Source: Qipengyuania xiapuensis
Lineage (GTDB): Bacteria > Pseudomonadota > Alphaproteobacteria > Sphingomonadales > Sphingomonadaceae
Direction of reading: 5' to 3'
DNA length: 64,000 bases
Assembly: GCF_019711395.1 (NCBI RefSeq)
Contig: NZ_JAIGNL010000002.1
Location: forward strand, 186,001-250,000
The notes beneath the pieces were generated by a model. It did no database searches. It was not told the DNA's origin and worked only from the letters and a program-made list of their open reading frames with translations. Below are positions 30,509-39,571 of the stretch, piece by piece. A program made the translations under genes and the position numbers. Every line of letters starts with the position of its first letter. Position 1 is the stretch's first letter.

Positions 30509-30904
30509 CTACATCTGGTCGGCGCCTTGGCCCAGCAGCCGCGCGAGCTGCCGCGGTTCGCCATCGCAATAGGTCTGGAATTCGGCGATCCGGCCGTCCT
30601 CGACCCTAGCCCGCCACAACCGGTCCTTCGCGACAAGCGGGTCCCTGGCAGTGGTCTCCCCCTGCATCAGCACTTCGTCGCCGACGACCGAATAGCTGTC
30701 GACCTCAATATGGAATTCGGGTTCCATCGTCATGAACATGCGCGTGGCTTCGACGATGTTGCTTCGCCCCTCAAGCCTGCCGCCGGAACTATCGATGAAT
30801 GTACAATCGGCCGTGATGCACTTGGCCAACGCGAGGTGATCGTGCGCGTTGAATGCCGCCATCAACTGGCGCGCAGCATCCTTCCGCTGATCCTTGAAGA
30901 ACAT
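30509..30904 (-). CDS. SnoaL/NTF2-like protein
   Basis: 131 residues forming a cone-shaped alpha+beta fold by pattern: N-terminal helices ('ARQLMAAFNAHDHLALAKCI') then 'DCTFIDSSGGRLEGRSNI' and repeated beta strands. Such proteins include steroid isomerases, cyclases and many orphans; no catalytic pair can be assigned. It lies downstream of a second NTF2-like gene on the same strand, 55 bases away. Confidence 0.75.
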   Translation of the reverse strand: MFFKDQRKDAARQLMAAFNAHDHLALAKCITADCTFIDSSGGRLEGRSNIVEATRMFMTMEPEFHIEVDSYSVVGDEVLMQGETTARDPLVAKDRLWRARVEDGRIAEFQTYCDGEPRQLARLLGQGADQM

Positions 30905-30959
30905 TCACGAATCCCCCGCTCGGGCGCATTTTGCCGCAGGTCGGGGCCGGAATCCAGTG

Positions 30960-31370
30960 TCAGGCGTATCGAGCGGCGAACCGCGGCACGGTCATGTTGC
31001 CGTTTGCGCGTGTGACTTCGATTGCCGAGATCATGTCATCGTCAAAACCGACCCGCCAAAACGTGTCGCCGGCTATTTCGCGTACACTTGTATCGAGGCG
31101 GCCGCGCAGGAGTACGTCGCCGTCGCTGTAATCGGCCGATTCGATGACGATTTCAGGCCAGTCCGAGCTCTTCCGGAACCGCTCGACCGCATCGATCATG
31201 CGATCGAGGCCCTTGATCGCGTCGCCGCTCACGTCGGAAAATACAACGTCTTCAGACACATATTCGGCAGTCCGGCGATATTGCCTGCGATTGAGCGAAT
31301 CCACGAAAGCACGAACCGCGCTTTCGCGAGTGCGCCGTTCGCGCAGGTGAGGGAACAATGCCGAAAGCAT
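30960..31370 (-). CDS. SnoaL/NTF2-like protein, second copy
   Basis: 136 residues with the same fold pattern as its neighbour: 'ESAVRAFVDSLNRRQYRRTAEYVSEDVVFSD...IKGLDRMIDA'. The two are distant paralogues, probably a tandem duplication. No ribosome-binding site sits directly before the ATG because a 10-bp hairpin abuts it; AAGG lies at the loop edge. Function unknown. Confidence 0.72.
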   Translation of the reverse strand: MLSALFPHLRERRTRESAVRAFVDSLNRRQYRRTAEYVSEDVVFSDVSGDAIKGLDRMIDAVERFRKSSDWPEIVIESADYSDGDVLLRGRLDTSVREIAGDTFWRVGFDDDMISAIEVTRANGNMTVPRFAARYA

Positions 31371-31403
31371 GACGGGCGCACCTTAACCCAAGATGCGCCC
31401 GTC
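31371..31403 (-). promoter_or_regulatory. Strong hairpin abutting the start codon of an NTF2-like gene
   Basis: GACGGGCGCA pairs perfectly with TGCGCCCGTC (10 bp, 13-base loop). In the minus-strand mRNA its 3' arm ends immediately before the ATG at 31370 and AAGG lies at the loop edge. No T run follows, so a translational control element is as likely as a terminator of ndk. Confidence 0.5.
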
Positions 31404-31459
31404 ACCTAACCTGTTTACTTTTCACACTTTTCGAGCGCGAAAGAGTAACTTTCAGTCGT

Positions 31460-31882
31460 TCAGCCGACGATTTCGCTCTCGTCGAAGAAGAAATCGATCT
31501 CGATCTTTGCATTCTCTTCGCTGTCCGAACCGTGGACCGAGTTTGCTTCGATCGATTCGGCATAGGTCTTGCGGATGGTGCCTTCTTCGGCGTCGGCCGG
31601 GTTGGTGGCGCCCATCACGTCGCGGTTGCGCTTCACGGCGTCTTCGCCTTCGAGGACCTGCACGACGACCGGACCCGAGGTCATGAATTCAACGAGGTCA
31701 CCGAAGAAGGGGCGTTCCTTGTGGACCGCGTAGAAGCCTTCGGCCTGCTCGCGGGTCATCTTGATGCGCTTCGAAGCCACGACGCGCAGGCCGGCTTCTT
31801 CAAGCATCTTGGTGACGCCGCCGGTCAGGTTGCGGCGGGTGGCATCGGGCTTGATGATCGAAAAGGTGCGGGTGACCGCCAT
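31460..31882 (-). CDS. ndk: Nucleoside diphosphate kinase
   Basis: 140 residues, standard for Ndk. '[10 protein letters not shown]' and the catalytic His in 'NSVHGSDS' are present, with 'KTYAES' nearby. It equilibrates nucleoside triphosphate pools using ATP. AAGGAAC lies upstream of the ATG at 31882. It has its own promoter candidate at 31941-31969. Confidence 0.97.
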   Translation of the reverse strand: MAVTRTFSIIKPDATRRNLTGGVTKMLEEAGLRVVASKRIKMTREQAEGFYAVHKERPFFGDLVEFMTSGPVVVQVLEGEDAVKRNRDVMGATNPADAEEGTIRKTYAESIEANSVHGSDSEENAKIEIDFFFDESEIVG

Positions 31883-31940
31883 GATGTGTGTTCCTTGCGA
31901 ATTTCGAATGTTTATCGGGGGGAGAGAGTTCTCGCGCGCG

Positions 31941-31969
31941 CCCCTAGCGCCAAGGGGGCGAAGGGGCAA
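31941..31969 (-). promoter_or_regulatory. Predicted ndk promoter
   Basis: On the minus strand TTGCCC, 17 bases, TAGGGG. Same layout as the atp and typA promoters in this window; about 60 bases before the ndk start. Confidence 0.45.
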
Positions 31970-31972
31970 GAA

Positions 31973-32494
31973 TTAGTCGAATCCGCGCGTGACGCTGATC
32001 TGTCCCTCGGTCCGACCTTCCACGCGAGTTACCTGAAGCGCGAAACTGGCTTTGCGATCGCGGTTCTCACCACCCAACGTGGTGGTTTCGCCGCCCGACA
32101 CCTCGATCTCGGGTTCGACACCCGCTTCTATCGCCTGCTTACGATAGAATTCGACCACGTCGGCGCGCGTGTCGGACGTAGTGAACTCGACCGTCACGAA
32201 AGCACCCTCGCCTTGTTCGACCCGCGTAGTGTTGGTGATTTCCGCTCCCGGGTAGGCCGTGAACGGCTCCGGCCAGCGAACCGGCACGTTTTCGCCGGCG
32301 CGCATGGTGGTGGTCACGCCTGCCGCATCGGTGTGCGTTGCGCGGACCTCGCCGCTTTCCGGATCGATCGTGTAGGAGCCGAGAGCTTCGGCCTCCGCTG
32401 CCTCGGCTGCATCTTCTCCAGCACCGGTGTCACTAGCTCCGCAAGCAGAGACAAGGAGGGCGGAGCAGAGGAGAATGGGGGAACAGGATCTCAT
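31973..32494 (-). CDS. Predicted lipoprotein of unknown function
   Basis: 173 residues. Lipobox 'LVSAC' places the lipidated Cys at residue 18, followed by an acidic Ala/Glu linker and a beta-rich domain ('AYPGAEITNTTRV', 'VTVEFTTSDTRADVVEFYRKQA'). The last part resembles domains seen in small exported stress proteins, but I do not name a family. It is the last gene after pepA-DUF2256-holC on the same strand. Confidence 0.75.
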   Translation of the reverse strand: MRSCSPILLCSALLVSACGASDTGAGEDAAEAAEAEALGSYTIDPESGEVRATHTDAAGVTTTMRAGENVPVRWPEPFTAYPGAEITNTTRVEQGEGAFVTVEFTTSDTRADVVEFYRKQAIEAGVEPEIEVSGGETTTLGGENRDRKASFALQVTRVEGRTEGQISVTRGFD

Positions 32495-32534
32495 GCCCAA
32501 TCGACGGGCGAGATTGCAGCAGGTTCCTGAAAGT

Positions 32535-32975
32535 TCAGCGGCCTTCGCGCCAACCGCCCTCGGGCGTCTGCTTGAAGATACGGTTCTCGATGTCGTCGCG
32601 CGCGGAAAGCGTGCGCCACAAGTCGCGGGCCGCCTCGGTTGCATCGGCATCGAACAGCAGCATCGCGCGATCGAACGCGCTCGCCTCGTCGCGCCACTGA
32701 CCGTCGGCAAGGATGACCATCCTCGCATCGTTGGGAGCCTCGCAGCCATCTGAAATCAGGATCGGCTGGCGCGCCGCGTGGGGCGCATCGGCAAGGCCGT
32801 TGGCAAGGAAGCTGCCGCCGCCCTGCTGCCAGAGAGCATCGGCCAGCCGTGTGCGTAGCCCTTCGTCCGCTGCGACCACCAGCAGCCGCTCGCCCGCCTG
32901 CATCACCTTGCGGGCGAGCTTGACCACGGTGACATCCACCGGATCGCGGCTCAGCTGGTAGAAATCGACGAGGAT
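32535..32975 (-). CDS. holC: DNA polymerase III chi subunit, apparent ATC start
   Basis: The family N-terminus 'VDFYQLSRDPVDV' is encoded, followed by 'KLARKVMQAGERLLVVA' and 'GSFLANG', clearly HolC. Chi links the clamp loader to SSB. The only conventional start downstream is a GTG at 32939, which would delete the first beta strand. Upstream, no ATG/GTG/TTG occurs before the TGA of the DUF2256 frame region, but AGGGG lies seven bases before an ATC at 32975. Starting there gives 146 residues (E. coli chi 147). Either a rare ATC start or a base error is needed. Confidence 0.82.
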   Translation of the reverse strand: MLVDFYQLSRDPVDVTVVKLARKVMQAGERLLVVAADEGLRTRLADALWQQGGGSFLANGLADAPHAARQPILISDGCEAPNDARMVILADGQWRDEASAFDRAMLLFDADATEAARDLWRTLSARDDIENRIFKQTPEGGWREGR

Positions 32976-32997
32976 GAAGTGACCCCTTTTCCTGGCT

Positions 32998-33159
32998 TCA
33001 GCTCTGCTCTTCGCCTGCCGGCTTATTGCGCCGGCATCGCTCGGAGCAATAGCGCACGTTGTCCCAGTCGCGCGCCCATTTCTTGCGCCAGGCGAAGCTG
33101 AGGCCGCAAGTTGCGCAGATCTTCGTGGGAAGGTCTGCCTTGCGCCTCATCTTCGCCAT
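32998..33159 (-). CDS. DUF2256 small zinc-ribbon-like protein
   Basis: 53 residues beginning [15 protein letters not shown]. Two cysteine pairs, 'CATC' and 'CSERC', flank '[17 protein letters not shown]', the DUF2256 pattern, which suggests zinc binding. Function unknown; relatives are often near photolyase or cryptochrome genes. It lies 15 bases after pepA and 22 before holC. Confidence 0.8.
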   Translation of the reverse strand: MAKMRRKADLPTKICATCGLSFAWRKKWARDWDNVRYCSERCRRNKPAGEEQS

Positions 33160-33174
33160 GAGCGCTGTTTCCGA

Positions 33175-34632
33175 TCAGCTTTCGACCGTATCGGCGATGA
33201 GACGATCGATCAGGCGCACGCCGTAGCCCGTGGCGCCCTTGCCCCACGTGCGGCCCGGCTTGTCCGACCAGGCCATGCCGGCGATGTCGATATGCGCCCA
33301 GGGCGTATCGTCGGCGATGAAGCGCTGGAGGAACTGCGCCGCGGTAATCGAACCTGCGCCCTTGCCGCCGATGTTCTTCATGTCGGCGATCGGGCTGTCG
33401 ATCAGCTTGTCGTAGGCCTTGCCCAGCGGCATGCGCCAGACCTTGTCGCCCACGGCCTCGCCCGCTTCGGAAAGGTCCTTGGACAGCTCGTCGTCATTCG
33501 AGAATAGGCCTGCGTACTCATGGCCGAGCGAGATGATGATCGCGCCGGTGAGCGTTGCGAAGTCGACGATGCGCGAGGGCTGGTATTCTTCCTGCGTCCA
33601 GTGGAGCGCGTCGGCCAGCACAAGGCGACCTTCGGCGTCGGTGTTGAGGATTTCGATGGTCTGGCCGTTCATCGACTTGACCACGTCACCCGGACGCTGG
33701 GCATTGCCGTCGGGCATGTTCTCGACGAGACCCATGACGCCGACCACATTGGCCTTCGCCTTGCGCTTGACGAGAGCGAGCATGCCGCCCGCAACCGCAC
33801 CGGCGCCGCCCATGTCCCACTTCATGTCTTCCATGCCCGGGCCCGGCTTGATCGAGATGCCGCCGGTATCAAAGGTCACGCCCTTGCCGACGAAGGCCAC
33901 GGGAGCTTCGCTACCGCCGCCGTTCCAGCGGATTGCGAGGATGCGCGATTCGCGCACCGAACCCTGGCCGACGCCGAGGAGCGAACCCATGCCGAGCTCT
34001 TCCATTTGCGCCTCGTCGAGAACGACGAGTTCCGCACCGGTGCCCTCGAAGCGTTCCTTGCAGCGTTCAACGAAGCTTTCGGGATAGATGATGTTCGCAG
34101 GCTCGGTCACGAGCTCGCGGGTGAACTCGACACCCTCGGCCAGCGCGAGGTGATCCTGCCATGCGGCCTCCGTGCCTTCGGGCGCTCCGACCACGGTGAC
34201 GCCTTCTAGCGTGATCTTCTGCTCATCCTTCAACTTGGTGCGATAGACATCATAACGCCAGTTGCGCAGGCGCAGGCCGAGCAGCACATGCGCTGCCTCG
34301 TTCGCATCCAGCGAGCTGTCGGTCAGGTCGAGAACCACTTCCTTGTCGCCGGTCGACTGGTACTTGCCTGCCAGCGCAGCGCCTGCCTTCTCGAGGTTTG
34401 CGAGGCGGCCCTCGTCATTGCGGTCGCCCGCACCAGCCAGCGCGAGGCGAGCAACGCCATCGCCGGTTTCAGCAAAGCCGTCGAAGGTCTGGCCTGCATT
34501 GCCCTTGAAACGTGCCGCTTCGGCGCCGGCGCGCATTGCAGCATTCAGGGAATCAGGAAGCTTGCCCTTGTCGACCACATGCGCAATGAGGCGCGCGCCT
34601 TGCGGACGGGACTGGCTGAACTGGATGTGCAT
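33175..34632 (-). CDS. pepA: Leucyl aminopeptidase PepA (M17)
   Basis: 485 residues. The metal-binding signature 'NTDAEGRL' and 'VGKGVTFDTGGISIKP' with catalytic Lys are clear. It removes N-terminal amino acids from peptides in the cytoplasm; in E. coli PepA also binds DNA. Starts 'MHIQFSQSRP'. It is divergent from lptD, leaving only about 100 bases for both promoters, and heads the pepA-DUF2256-holC group. pepA next to holC is a widespread pairing. Confidence 0.95.
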   Translation of the reverse strand: MHIQFSQSRPQGARLIAHVVDKGKLPDSLNAAMRAGAEAARFKGNAGQTFDGFAETGDGVARLALAGAGDRNDEGRLANLEKAGAALAGKYQSTGDKEVVLDLTDSSLDANEAAHVLLGLRLRNWRYDVYRTKLKDEQKITLEGVTVVGAPEGTEAAWQDHLALAEGVEFTRELVTEPANIIYPESFVERCKERFEGTGAELVVLDEAQMEELGMGSLLGVGQGSVRESRILAIRWNGGGSEAPVAFVGKGVTFDTGGISIKPGPGMEDMKWDMGGAGAVAGGMLALVKRKAKANVVGVMGLVENMPDGNAQRPGDVVKSMNGQTIEILNTDAEGRLVLADALHWTQEEYQPSRIVDFATLTGAIIISLGHEYAGLFSNDDELSKDLSEAGEAVGDKVWRMPLGKAYDKLIDSPIADMKNIGGKGAGSITAAQFLQRFIADDTPWAHIDIAGMAWSDKPGRTWGKGATGYGVRLIDRLIADTVES

Positions 34633-34700
34633 GGAATCTCCCAAGATATATTCTGGACGGGAAGCCGACCGTGCCGCCGGTCCCCGAGGAAACGCGATTG

Positions 34701-34729
34701 CGATTAGGCGTGGCCGGTGCGATAGGCAA
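34701..34729 (-). promoter_or_regulatory. Predicted pepA promoter overlapping the lptD upstream region
   Basis: On the minus strand TTGCCT, 17 bases, TAATCG. A plus-strand TTGCGA-N17-GATAGG (34698-34726) overlaps it and would serve lptD. Confidence 0.4.
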
Positions 34730-34732
34730 GCC

Positions 34733-37078
34733 ATGGTCCCGGCCCCAGCCAATAGAAACATAACAGTGTCGCGCCTGCTGGGATCCGGCATGGCCGCGCT
34801 CGTGCTCGCCAGCGCATCGCCCGCTTTTGCGCAGGAAGGCGCAGCCACCGGTGCGGGCACCGTGGAGGAACCGGAAGGCGAAAGCCCTAGCGACCTCCCC
34901 GCCCCGCAAGACCCGGTCATCGTGGCGAGCCAGGATGATACCCAGCTCCCTCCGCCCGAATTCAACGCCGAGGGCGAACGCCAGATCGCATTCGAAGCCG
35001 ATATCCTCAGCTACGACAGCGATGCCGACATCACTACCGCCGAAGGCGATGTGCTGCTGCGCTCGGGCGACCGCTCGCTGCGCGCCGACAGCGTCAGCTG
35101 GAGCCAGCGCACCGGCGTGATCGTGGCGAGCGGGAATGTCCGCTTCGTCGATGAGAACGGCAACCAGCTCTATACCGAACGCGTCGAGCTGACCGACCAG
35201 TTCGAGGCCGGCGCGATGGAAGACCTGCTGCTCGCGCTGCGCGCCGGAGGCAGGCTCGCGGCCAATCGCGGCGTGCGCGAGAACGACGGATCGATCACGC
35301 TAGAAGAAGCCGCCTACAGTGCCTGCGCGGTGACCGATCCGGATGGCTGCGACAAGGAGCCGAGCTGGCGGATCACGGCTGAACGCGTGATCTACGACCC
35401 CGAGGACGAGCGCGTGCGGTTCCGCGGCGCCTATCTCGAGCTTTTCGGAGCGCGGCTGCTGCCGCTCCCCGGCCTCTCGATCCGTACGGACGGTGGCGCC
35501 GTGTCGGGTTTCCTCGTGCCCGACCTGCGAATTTCGGAAAGCAACGGCGTCGAGGTTTCGGGTAGCTACTACCTGCGCTTCGCGGACAACCAGGACCTCA
35601 CTGTCTCGGGTTATGTCTTCTCCGAGGCACCGCCGATGGTCTCCGCCCAGTGGAGGCACCTGACCGACAAGGGCGCATACCAGATCACCGGCTATGCAAC
35701 GCACAGCCGCCGCTTCACCGATGCGAGCCGCACCGACACTTTCGACAGCGAGCCGCGTGGCTACGTGTTCGCGAACGGCAAGTTCCAGTTCTCGCCCGAA
35801 TGGAGCCTTACCGGGTCATTACGCCTCGCCAGCGACCGCACCTTCCTGCGCCGCTACGACATCAGCCGCGACGACCGCCTGCGCTCGATGATCGATCTCG
35901 AGCGGATCGACGCCAACTCCTATTTCTCGCTCTCAGGCTGGGCGACGCAAACCCTCAGGCTCGGCCAGGACCAGGACAATGTCCCGGTCGCGCTGCCGGT
36001 GCTGGATTACCGGCAGCGGCTCGCCGATCCGGTCGCGGGCGGAAATCTCGAGCTGCAGGTCAACACTCTCGCCATCACCCGGAAGGAAGGTCAGGAGACC
36101 GAGCGCGCCTTCGCAAAGGCACAGTGGGACCTGAAGCAGATCACCGGGCTCGGGCAGGTCGTGACCTTCACCGGCCTGCTGCGCGGCGACGTCTACCATT
36201 CTGACGGCAACCAGTTCACCCAGACTGCCTCCTATCGCGGCAATCCGGGTTGGGAGACGCGCGGTGTCGCGCTTGGCGCGGTCGATGTCGAATGGCCTTT
36301 CGTGGGCGAGCTTTTCGGCGGCGAGCAGGTCTTCACACCTCGCGTGCAGCTGGTGGTGACGCCAGAGATCAAGAATCTCGCGATCCCCAACGAGGACGCG
36401 CGCGCGATCGATCTGGAAGACAGCAACCTTTTCGCGCTCAACCGCTTCCCCGGCTACGACCGTATCGAAGACGGCGCACGCGTCACCTATGGCTTCGACT
36501 GGAAGCTCCGCCGTCCGGGATGGGAGCTCCTGACAACCCTCGGCCAGTCCTACCGCCTCGATTCCGATCGCGACATCTTCCCCGACGGTACGGGCCTTTC
36601 AGAAAAGGTCAGCGACTTCGTGGGCCGCACGCAGCTGCGCTACCGCGATTTCCTCAAGCTCACGCACCGCTACCGGCTCGACAAGGACAATTTCGCCGTG
36701 CGCCGCAACGAGATCGACGCGACGATCGGTTCCAGCCGGACCTATGCCGAGATCGGCTACCTGCGTCTCAACCGCGACATCACCACGGTGGAAGACCTTC
36801 AGGACCGCGAGGAGCTGCGTGCCGCAGTGCGCGTGGCGTTTGCCGATTACTGGTCCGCATTCGGTTCGGGCGTGTTCAACCTCACCGACCGCGAAGAAGA
36901 TCCCACGCTCACCAGCGACGGCTTCCAGCCGATCCGCACGCGCCTCGGCATCGCCTATCAGGACGACTGCCTCGAGATGGGCGCGACCTGGCGGCGCGAT
37001 TACGTGTCAGCAGGCGATGCGCAGCGCGGCGACACCTTCCAGCTTTACTTCAGCCTGAAAAATCTGGGGTTCCGCTAG
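34733..37078 (+). CDS. lptD: LPS-assembly protein LptD
   Basis: 781 residues: signal peptide ending 'SPAFAQ', a Pro/Glu-rich linker, an OstA/LptA-like beta-jellyroll ('IAFEADILSYDSDADITTAEGDVLLRSGDRSL' region, about 80-190), and a long C-terminal barrel ending with 'YFSLKNLGFR'. It inserts LPS into the outer leaflet with LptE. First gene of lptD-surA-pdxA-rsmA, the same order as in gammaproteobacteria. Downstream in-frame starts are possible but would shorten the signal peptide. Confidence 0.93.
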   Translation: MVPAPANRNITVSRLLGSGMAALVLASASPAFAQEGAATGAGTVEEPEGESPSDLPAPQDPVIVASQDDTQLPPPEFNAEGERQIAFEADILSYDSDADITTAEGDVLLRSGDRSLRADSVSWSQRTGVIVASGNVRFVDENGNQLYTERVELTDQFEAGAMEDLLLALRAGGRLAANRGVRENDGSITLEEAAYSACAVTDPDGCDKEPSWRITAERVIYDPEDERVRFRGAYLELFGARLLPLPGLSIRTDGGAVSGFLVPDLRISESNGVEVSGSYYLRFADNQDLTVSGYVFSEAPPMVSAQWRHLTDKGAYQITGYATHSRRFTDASRTDTFDSEPRGYVFANGKFQFSPEWSLTGSLRLASDRTFLRRYDISRDDRLRSMIDLERIDANSYFSLSGWATQTLRLGQDQDNVPVALPVLDYRQRLADPVAGGNLELQVNTLAITRKEGQETERAFAKAQWDLKQITGLGQVVTFTGLLRGDVYHSDGNQFTQTASYRGNPGWETRGVALGAVDVEWPFVGELFGGEQVFTPRVQLVVTPEIKNLAIPNEDARAIDLEDSNLFALNRFPGYDRIEDGARVTYGFDWKLRRPGWELLTTLGQSYRLDSDRDIFPDGTGLSEKVSDFVGRTQLRYRDFLKLTHRYRLDKDNFAVRRNEIDATIGSSRTYAEIGYLRLNRDITTVEDLQDREELRAAVRVAFADYWSAFGSGVFNLTDREEDPTLTSDGFQPIRTRLGIAYQDDCLEMGATWRRDYVSAGDAQRGDTFQLYFSLKNLGFR

Positions 37079-37166
37079 GTTAGACGGGGCGCTGCGTGTT
37101 GGCAGCGCAGGTCAAACGCGCTATCCGCGCCCTCGGTTATCAGCAACGGTTAAGCCGGGGTCAGGC

Positions 37167-38561
37167 ATGACCGCCGCATTCGGGCGCCGAAGACGCGCCG
37201 CAAGGGATTTTTTGAGCGTGAACGCAACATTCGTTTCGAAACTGGCCGCCGCGGCCGCAGCTATCGGACTTCTCGCCAGCGCACCGGGCGCCAGCGCGCA
37301 ATCTGCAGTGGGCGCGCAGGATCCCCTGAACCTGCCCGAGCAGTTCAACATGCTCACCAATCCCGATCCCAACGTTCGCAGGGCAACCGCCGTGGTAAAC
37401 GGCCACGTCATCACCGGCACGGACCTCGACCACCGCGTCGCGCTGCTGGTCGATGCGAGCCAGAACGAGATCTCGGCCGAGGAAATGGCCCGCGTCCGCG
37501 CGCAGGTTCTTCGCAACCTGATCGACGAGACCCTGCAGATCCAGGCTGCCGAAGCCGAGGAAATCGAGATCGACCGGGCGGAGATCAACCAGACCTACAA
37601 CCGCCTCGCCGCGCAGAACAATCGCCGGGTCGAGGAAATGGATGCCTATCTCCTTTCGATCGGATCTTCGCCGGTTTCGCTGAAGCGCCAGATCGAAGGC
37701 GAGCTCGCGTGGCAGCGCCTGCTGCGCCGCAAGGTCGCGATGTTCGTCAATGTCTCTGCCGAGGAGGTGAACGAGCTCATGGAGCGCCTGAACGCTTCGA
37801 AGGGCACGGACGAATACTGGGTCTGGGAAATCTTCCTCTCGGCAACGCCGCAGAACGCTGCTGCCGTTGAAGCCAACGCGCAGAAGATCGTCGAGCAGCT
37901 GCGCCAGGGCGGCAGCTTCGTTGCCTACGCCCGCCAGTTCTCCGAAGCTTCGACCGCTGCGGTCGGCGGCGACCTCGGCTGGATCCACCTGCCGCAGCTC
38001 AAGGATCCGCAGCTAGAGACGGTCGTCGGCCAGATGCAGCCCGGCCAGCTTGTCGGCCCGATCCAAATTTCGGGTGGCTACTGGATCGTCTTCCTGCGCG
38101 AGAAGCGCCAGGTGCTAACCGCCGATCCGCGTGATGCAATGCTGAGCCTCAAGCAGATCCAGGTCTCCTTCGACCCGACCGCCGGTGATGCGGCGAACGA
38201 GGCGAAGCTGCAGAACTTCATTTCGGGCGTCCAGTCGATGCGCGGCTGCGGCAGCGCCGACGAAGTTGCTGCATCGCTCAACGCAAACGTCGTCACCAAC
38301 GACCAGATCCGCGCCCGCGCCCTGCCCGAGCAGCTGCAGAACATCGTTCTCGGCCTGCAGATCGGCGAAGTGACGCCGCCCTTCGGTTCGGTTCAGGAAG
38401 GCGTGCGCGTGCTGATGCTGTGCGGTCGTGACGACCCGCAGAGCGAAAGCGGTCCGAACTTCGACGAGCTGATGGCGCAGATCGAGGATGAGCGCGTGAA
38501 CAAGGCAGCCCAGCGCTACCTGCGCGACCTGCGCAACGACGCCTACATCGAGTACAATTGA
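37167..38561 (+). CDS. surA: SurA-type periplasmic chaperone / peptidylprolyl isomerase
   Basis: 464 residues. A long basic N-terminus precedes a signal peptide ending 'ASAQS'. A SurA N-domain follows ('DLDHRVALLVDASQ', 'LRNLIDETLQIQAA') and one clear parvulin domain ('WEIFLSA...GGSFVAYARQFSEAS...GGDLGWIHLPQL'). A second region is degenerate. It folds outer-membrane proteins such as LptD, encoded just upstream. The ATG at 37167 is used; TTG 37212 or GTG 37218 with AAGGGA upstream would give a shorter leader. Confidence 0.88.
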   Translation: MTAAFGRRRRAARDFLSVNATFVSKLAAAAAAIGLLASAPGASAQSAVGAQDPLNLPEQFNMLTNPDPNVRRATAVVNGHVITGTDLDHRVALLVDASQNEISAEEMARVRAQVLRNLIDETLQIQAAEAEEIEIDRAEINQTYNRLAAQNNRRVEEMDAYLLSIGSSPVSLKRQIEGELAWQRLLRRKVAMFVNVSAEEVNELMERLNASKGTDEYWVWEIFLSATPQNAAAVEANAQKIVEQLRQGGSFVAYARQFSEASTAAVGGDLGWIHLPQLKDPQLETVVGQMQPGQLVGPIQISGGYWIVFLREKRQVLTADPRDAMLSLKQIQVSFDPTAGDAANEAKLQNFISGVQSMRGCGSADEVAASLNANVVTNDQIRARALPEQLQNIVLGLQIGEVTPPFGSVQEGVRVLMLCGRDDPQSESGPNFDELMAQIEDERVNKAAQRYLRDLRNDAYIEYN

Positions 38562-39571
38562 CGCCCGCACTACCCCCGCTTGCGGTATCGCTCGGCGATC
38601 CGGCGGGGATCGGACCCGAGATCATCTCGGCTGCTTGGGCCCGGCGCGAACATGAAGGCATAGCGCCCTTCTTCGTGACCGGCGGTGCCGGCGTGCTGTC
38701 CGCTGCTGCAAGAGCGTGCGGGATCGCAGTGCAGGTCCAGCAGATCCAGAGCACCTCGCAAGCGGCAGAGGTGTGGGACGAGGCACTCCCTGTGCTGGGC
38801 GAGGCAGACCACTCCTATGAACCCGGCACGGTCAGCGAAGCCGGGGCGAACCTCGCCCTGCATTCGCTCGAGACGGCAACCAAGCTGGCTCTCTCCGGAG
38901 AAGCCGGAGGGCTGGTCACGGCGCCCATCGCAAAGTCGGAGCTTGCGAAGGTCGGCTTCACCCAACCGGGCCAGACCGAGTATCTCGCGGACGCCTGCGA
39001 ACTGGATCGCCATGACGCGGTCATGATGCTTGCCGGGCCGAGCCTGCGCGCCGTGCCGCTCACGATCCATCACGCGCTTGCCGAGGTGCCAAAGCTCCTC
39101 ACGCGCGAACTGATCTGCCAGCGCGCGAGGATTGTCGCGTCCTCGCTGCAGCATGATTTCGGCATCGAGGTTCCGCGGATCGCGGTCTGCGGGCTCAATC
39201 CGCATGCAGGCGAGGACGGTCGATTCGGCAGCGAAGAGGCAGAGATTATCGCCCCGGCCATCGAGGAACTGCAGGCAGAGGGCTTCGCGATAACCGGTCC
39301 CTATCCGGGCGATGCGCTCTTCACGCCGCGCGCGCGCAGCACCTACGATGTTGCGCTGGCTATGTATCACGATCAGGCACTGATCCCGCTCAAGGCGCTG
39401 GACTTCGACGAAGGCGTCAACGTAACCCTCGGCCTGCCAATCGTGCGGACGAGCCCCGATCACGGAACGGCATTCGATATCGCGGGCAAGGGTCTTGCCG
39501 ATCCCGGCGCGATGATCGCAGCGCTGCGTATGGCAGGCGAAATGGCCGCAAGGCGCGCCCGCCGTGGCTGA
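38558..39571 (+). CDS. pdxA: 4-hydroxythreonine-4-phosphate dehydrogenase
   Basis: 337 residues with PdxA features: '[12 protein letters not shown]', 'TAPIAKSEL', '[16 protein letters not shown]' and '[25 protein letters not shown]' containing metal ligands. It acts in pyridoxal phosphate synthesis. The start is TTG overlapping the surA stop (TTGA), indicating tight coupling. Confidence 0.94.
   Translation: MTPALPPLAVSLGDPAGIGPEIISAAWARREHEGIAPFFVTGGAGVLSAAARACGIAVQVQQIQSTSQAAEVWDEALPVLGEADHSYEPGTVSEAGANLALHSLETATKLALSGEAGGLVTAPIAKSELAKVGFTQPGQTEYLADACELDRHDAVMMLAGPSLRAVPLTIHHALAEVPKLLTRELICQRARIVASSLQHDFGIEVPRIAVCGLNPHAGEDGRFGSEEAEIIAPAIEELQAEGFAITGPYPGDALFTPRARSTYDVALAMYHDQALIPLKALDFDEGVNVTLGLPIVRTSPDHGTAFDIAGKGLADPGAMIAALRMAGEMAARRARRG

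Noticed and set aside
31400..31460. Classical terminator after ndk
   Set aside because: The only strong stem (31371-31403) lacks a following T run and abuts the next start codon, so it is listed as a regulatory hairpin instead.
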